Shown here in pieces: positions 61,800 to 64,000 of a DNA stretch of 64,000 nucleotides (positions within the stretch are counted from its first letter, which is position 1; the number at the start of each line of letters is the position of its first letter). The notes under the pieces were generated by a model, which made no database searches, was not told the DNA's origin, and saw only the letters and a program-made list of their open reading frames with translations. Source of the stretch: Natrinema sp. SYSU A 869 (GTDB lineage Archaea > Halobacteriota > Halobacteria > Halobacteriales > Natrialbaceae); contig NZ_CP082249.1 of the NCBI RefSeq assembly GCF_019879105.1, positions 868,001 to 932,000 of the forward strand, given 5' to 3'. The position numbers were made by a program, and so were the translations under genes.

Positions 61800-62130
61800 T
61801 ACCTACGTGTAACGGCATGAGGCCATTAAGTCTTATCAAGTGCCCCGCTGCTGATGATCCGAGTTCAGATAGTGTGGTCACTGATCTGGTAATACGGAGT
61901 CAGTCGGCTGTATCGGCGGGACAATCTATGCGATCGTTGGGGCCTCAGCGGTTGCAACAGCTCTATGGCCGTGGTATGCCACCCTTCCAGACTTTGAAGC
62001 GAGTGCCTGAATCAACCCGCTCATATCTCCACCAGTATCCGCCGTTCGGCGGCATCACTGCAACGCTATTGGGGACCATCGGCGAGTTCGAGCGCGACGC
62101 TTATGTTGCTGGCTGGCACGTTTGGAGACA
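61800..62130. other. 331-base intergenic region with a short coding remnant
   Basis: No intact gene. On the plus strand one frame, open from about 61889 to a stop near 62010, encodes GGTIYAIVGASAVATALWPWYATLP, broken here as two adjacent stretches that look like the end of a membrane protein. It has no start and is the only hint of coding, so it may be the debris of a transporter. The rest shows nothing. Confidence 0.35.
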
Positions 62131-63126
62131 ATGACTACCGACGCTTCTTGCGGTACTGTCCGGGCCGATCGCGCTCTCTCACGGATTCATCGCCTCGAGT
62201 TCGACGTTCCCTGGCCGCCCAAACACGTCGCTGCCTACCTGCTCGAGGGGTCCAAACCGATCCTGATCGACGCGGGCGCGCCGGATGAGGCGGGCGAGTC
62301 GGAACTACGGGAGGGACTCGCCGAGTTTGACTACGAACCGGCTGATATCGATCACGTGCTGGTGACCCACATCCACAGCGATCACATCGGGCAACTCCCC
62401 GCACTGCGGGAGGCTGGCGCGACGGTCCACGCGCCAAAGGCAGGACTCTCGAGGCTCGAGCACGAACTGGCGGAAGTCCGATCTGGCCTCCGGGAGACGG
62501 CGATGTCAGCGGGTTACAGCGGTGAGGCTCTGGACGACGTGATTGAGGAGGAACTCGAGTCGCGTCGTCGAGACCGACGACTGGTCGACCGCGAGACCGC
62601 CCAGCCAATTGATCCGACCGAACCCGTCTCCATCGGCGGTCGCGAGTTCAGGGTCTTCGAGACGCCGGGCCACGAGATCGACCACCTGTGTTTCGAGACG
62701 ACCCTTGAGGGGACGGACGTGCTCTTTGCAGGCGATACGCTCATCGAACCGTTTCGTGCGGGGGCCTTCCATGTCGGGTTCAACCACGGTGCCTATGATG
62801 CCGTCGAGGCCTACGACAAGTCCATGGATCGGCTGACCGAGACGACCGCGACGCACGTCTTCCCCGGCCACGGTCCCGTGTTCGAGGACCCCAAGCGAGT
62901 CGTCGAGACGACACGGGAACGGTTGGAGACGTTGCTCAAGGAGACGGTGACTGCGCTTGAGGCGATCGAACCGGCGACGCCGCTGGCGATCGCCGAGGAA
63001 CGCGTCGGGAACGTCCGCTATCACGCGCCGGTGCTCGACACGCTCGGGGCGCTGGGCACGCTCGAGAAGCAGGGCAACGTGTCCTCCGAGGTCGAAGAAG
63101 GCGTCCGATACTACGAGACGGAGTAG
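62131..63126 (+). CDS. MBL-fold metallo-hydrolase
   Basis: 331 residues from the ATG at 62131. The metal site is complete: HIHSDHIGQLP (HxHxDH), TPGHEIDHLCFE, LFAGDTLI and FPGHGPVF. The insertion (about 115-165: LEHELAEVRSGLRETA) is typical of the glyoxalase II-like/hydroxyacyl hydrolase group. The C-terminal 70 residues (RLETLLKETVTALEAIEP) are helical. It hydrolyses an ester or thioester, or a phosphorylated lactone; the substrate is unknown. Confidence 0.93.
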   Translation: MTTDASCGTVRADRALSRIHRLEFDVPWPPKHVAAYLLEGSKPILIDAGAPDEAGESELREGLAEFDYEPADIDHVLVTHIHSDHIGQLPALREAGATVHAPKAGLSRLEHELAEVRSGLRETAMSAGYSGEALDDVIEEELESRRRDRRLVDRETAQPIDPTEPVSIGGREFRVFETPGHEIDHLCFETTLEGTDVLFAGDTLIEPFRAGAFHVGFNHGAYDAVEAYDKSMDRLTETTATHVFPGHGPVFEDPKRVVETTRERLETLLKETVTALEAIEPATPLAIAEERVGNVRYHAPVLDTLGALGTLEKQGNVSSEVEEGVRYYETE

Positions 63127-63267
63127 GGTCGCTCGAGTCGCAGTGCCGTGGAAGATAGGGGAGAACATAGATCATAGATTCGGATTTTGGGCAGTCGCAT
63201 GCGACCACTGTTTCGAGTAGATTCGGAAAACCTGGCGGATACGGAGACCCGATCGAGGGTTCGAAGG

Positions 63268-63546
63268 TCAGGTCTCGTCGACAGTGTCGAGCGTCGCGTC
63301 ACAGTGCGTACACCGGTCACGGTCGGTTTCGTTCGGTGCGCCACACTCCGAGCAGTTGATCCGAGCCGGCGGCTCGCTGTCGGCGTTTAACGAGTCCATT
63401 GCGAGTGCGAGGAGAAGGAGGAAAATCCCGAGTGCCAAAAACCCAACCAGGTTGAACGCTAAGAGGACGACCAGAACGTATCCGACGACCGCAAGTATCG
63501 GAATGCCGACGATCGCGTAGAGTAGCTCTCTCGACACCTCGTACAT
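63268..63546 (-). CDS. Small membrane protein with zinc ribbon
   Basis: 92 residues. Two hydrophobic helices near the start (about 9-28 and 30-48: LLYAIVGIPILAVVGYVLVV, FLALGIFLLLLALAM) are followed by a zinc ribbon with INCSECGAPN and DRCTHCDATL (four Cys). The topology is inverted compared with the ribbon-first proteins at 27711 and 28187. It reads alone, converging on the MBL-fold gene. Confidence 0.85.
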   Translation of the reverse strand: MYEVSRELLYAIVGIPILAVVGYVLVVLLAFNLVGFLALGIFLLLLALAMDSLNADSEPPARINCSECGAPNETDRDRCTHCDATLDTVDET

Positions 63547-64000
63547 GAATCATACTCTTCAACTCGAGGACGAAAGGGTTCCGGTCGCACGCGTATTCTC
63601 AGAACAGATTCTGTGATCCGGTGGATCGCGCATGGGGTCGTCCAGAAACGAATTGACCGTCGAACCCTGCTTCGGTGTCCCCACTGGGTACCCCGATTGT
63701 ACTGGTCGTCAGTTACGGCCCGATCACCCACACGGCCGCGCCGTGTGGCTGTCCGGTGTCCGCTGACGTTCTCGAGGGCAAAACTGACTCGACCGAGTAA
63801 GGGATCAGGAGGGGATGTGCGGCGGTACGCCCGTTTTTTAGGCGGTGTGTCTCGGTGCAACCCCGTACGTGTCCCAGCGATCGACGATCTCAGTCATCGT
63901 CTGCAGAATGGTCAGTCCCTGGTCGATTGTCACGAGGTGCCTACATACCCTACTCACGCGTAACGCTATGTGCCGAAATCGAGTTGAACACGATGCAGCA
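63547..64000. other. 454 bases at the right edge, one possible tiny ORF
   Basis: No credible gene of normal size. A hairpin acacggc...gccgtgt lies near 63731-63747. On the minus strand a frame from GTG 63933 to TAA 63838 encodes MTIDQGLTILQTMTEIVDRW and ends GVAPRHTA; it has a good codon pattern but no promoter sign. Nothing else stands out. Confidence 0.35.
63838..63933 (-). CDS. Possible 31-residue ORF
   Basis: GTG start at 63933, TAA at 63838-63840. The encoded peptide is amphipathic and acidic in codon usage like its neighbours, but there is no TATA box or other support. Reported only because it is the sole coding-like signal in the right-edge region. Confidence 0.25.
   Translation of the reverse strand: MTIDQGLTILQTMTEIVDRWDTYGVAPRHTA

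Noticed and set aside
61817-62134. A 105-residue plus-strand frame between tfe and the MBL-fold gene
   Set aside because: Its codon pattern is poor and the only protein-like piece in the gap is in another frame; treated as debris.
63613-63963. A 116-residue frame near the right edge
   Set aside because: Arg/Pro/Ser-rich composition of shadow frames, no promoter and no motif.

Overview
The window is a chromosomal segment of a haloarchaeon (class Halobacteria; a Natrialba/Natrinema/Haloterrigena-type genome is my best guess, made without a database search). The signs are GC-rich DNA with strong third-position GC, very acidic proteins, archaeal hallmarks (TFE, TATA boxes about 25 bases before many start codons, class III pilin signals, Orc1/Cdc6), and halophile-typical families such as the Bat-type HTH regulator, the HalX response regulator and the DUF5803 and DUF2110 proteins.

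Layout. 0-2.3 kb: start of a zinc-type ABC transporter binding lipoprotein running off the left edge, a hypothetical protein, a cupin and a membrane protein. 2.3-9.8 kb: fatty-acid beta-oxidation genes (two acyl-CoA dehydrogenases and a fused hydroxyacyl-CoA dehydrogenase/enoyl-CoA hydratase) around a sensor kinase/HalX regulator pair. 9.8-10.3 kb: a gene-free stretch packed with perfect hairpins. 10.3-18 kb: Cys-rich Bat-type regulator with a Zn/Cd-type P1B ATPase, an SdhA/NadB-like flavoprotein, an AlkA-like glycosylase and an unusual acidic five-residue-repeat protein. 18-26.3 kb: catalase-peroxidase KatG, a PRC-barrel protein, a RimK ligase fused to a retropepsin-like domain, a flippase, a GNAT/zinc-ribbon protein and a frameshifted aspartoacylase-family gene.

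26.4-29.4 kb is a decayed integrated element: the N-terminal stub of a tyrosine recombinase abuts a multiply broken Orc1/Cdc6 gene, followed by two paralogous zinc-ribbon membrane proteins and a translationally coupled run of tiny zinc-finger genes. 29.5-33.1 kb is the sdhCDBA operon. 33-38.5 kb holds small genes, TatA, tRNA-Arg(CCT) and the wreck of a second acyl-CoA gene cluster.

38.8-48 kb is a type IV pilus-like operon (PilB-type ATPase with a long acidic tail, PilC-type membrane platform, five pilin-like proteins). 48-59.8 kb is a chemotaxis cluster: cheW, cheY, cheB, cheA, two cheC-family genes, cheD and cheR on the minus strand, with a divergent second cheW. The window closes with a DUF5803 lipoprotein, a DUF2110 protein, transcription factor TFE, an MBL-fold hydrolase and a zinc-ribbon membrane protein.

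Three otherwise well-conserved genes (aspartoacylase family, PilC, one pilin) each carry a one-base deletion inside a homopolymer, which suggests residual sequencing error rather than three independent pseudogenes. The least explained items are the pentad-repeat/PRC protein, the giant acidic CheA linker and PilB tail, the hairpin cluster, and the zinc-ribbon genes of the decayed element.
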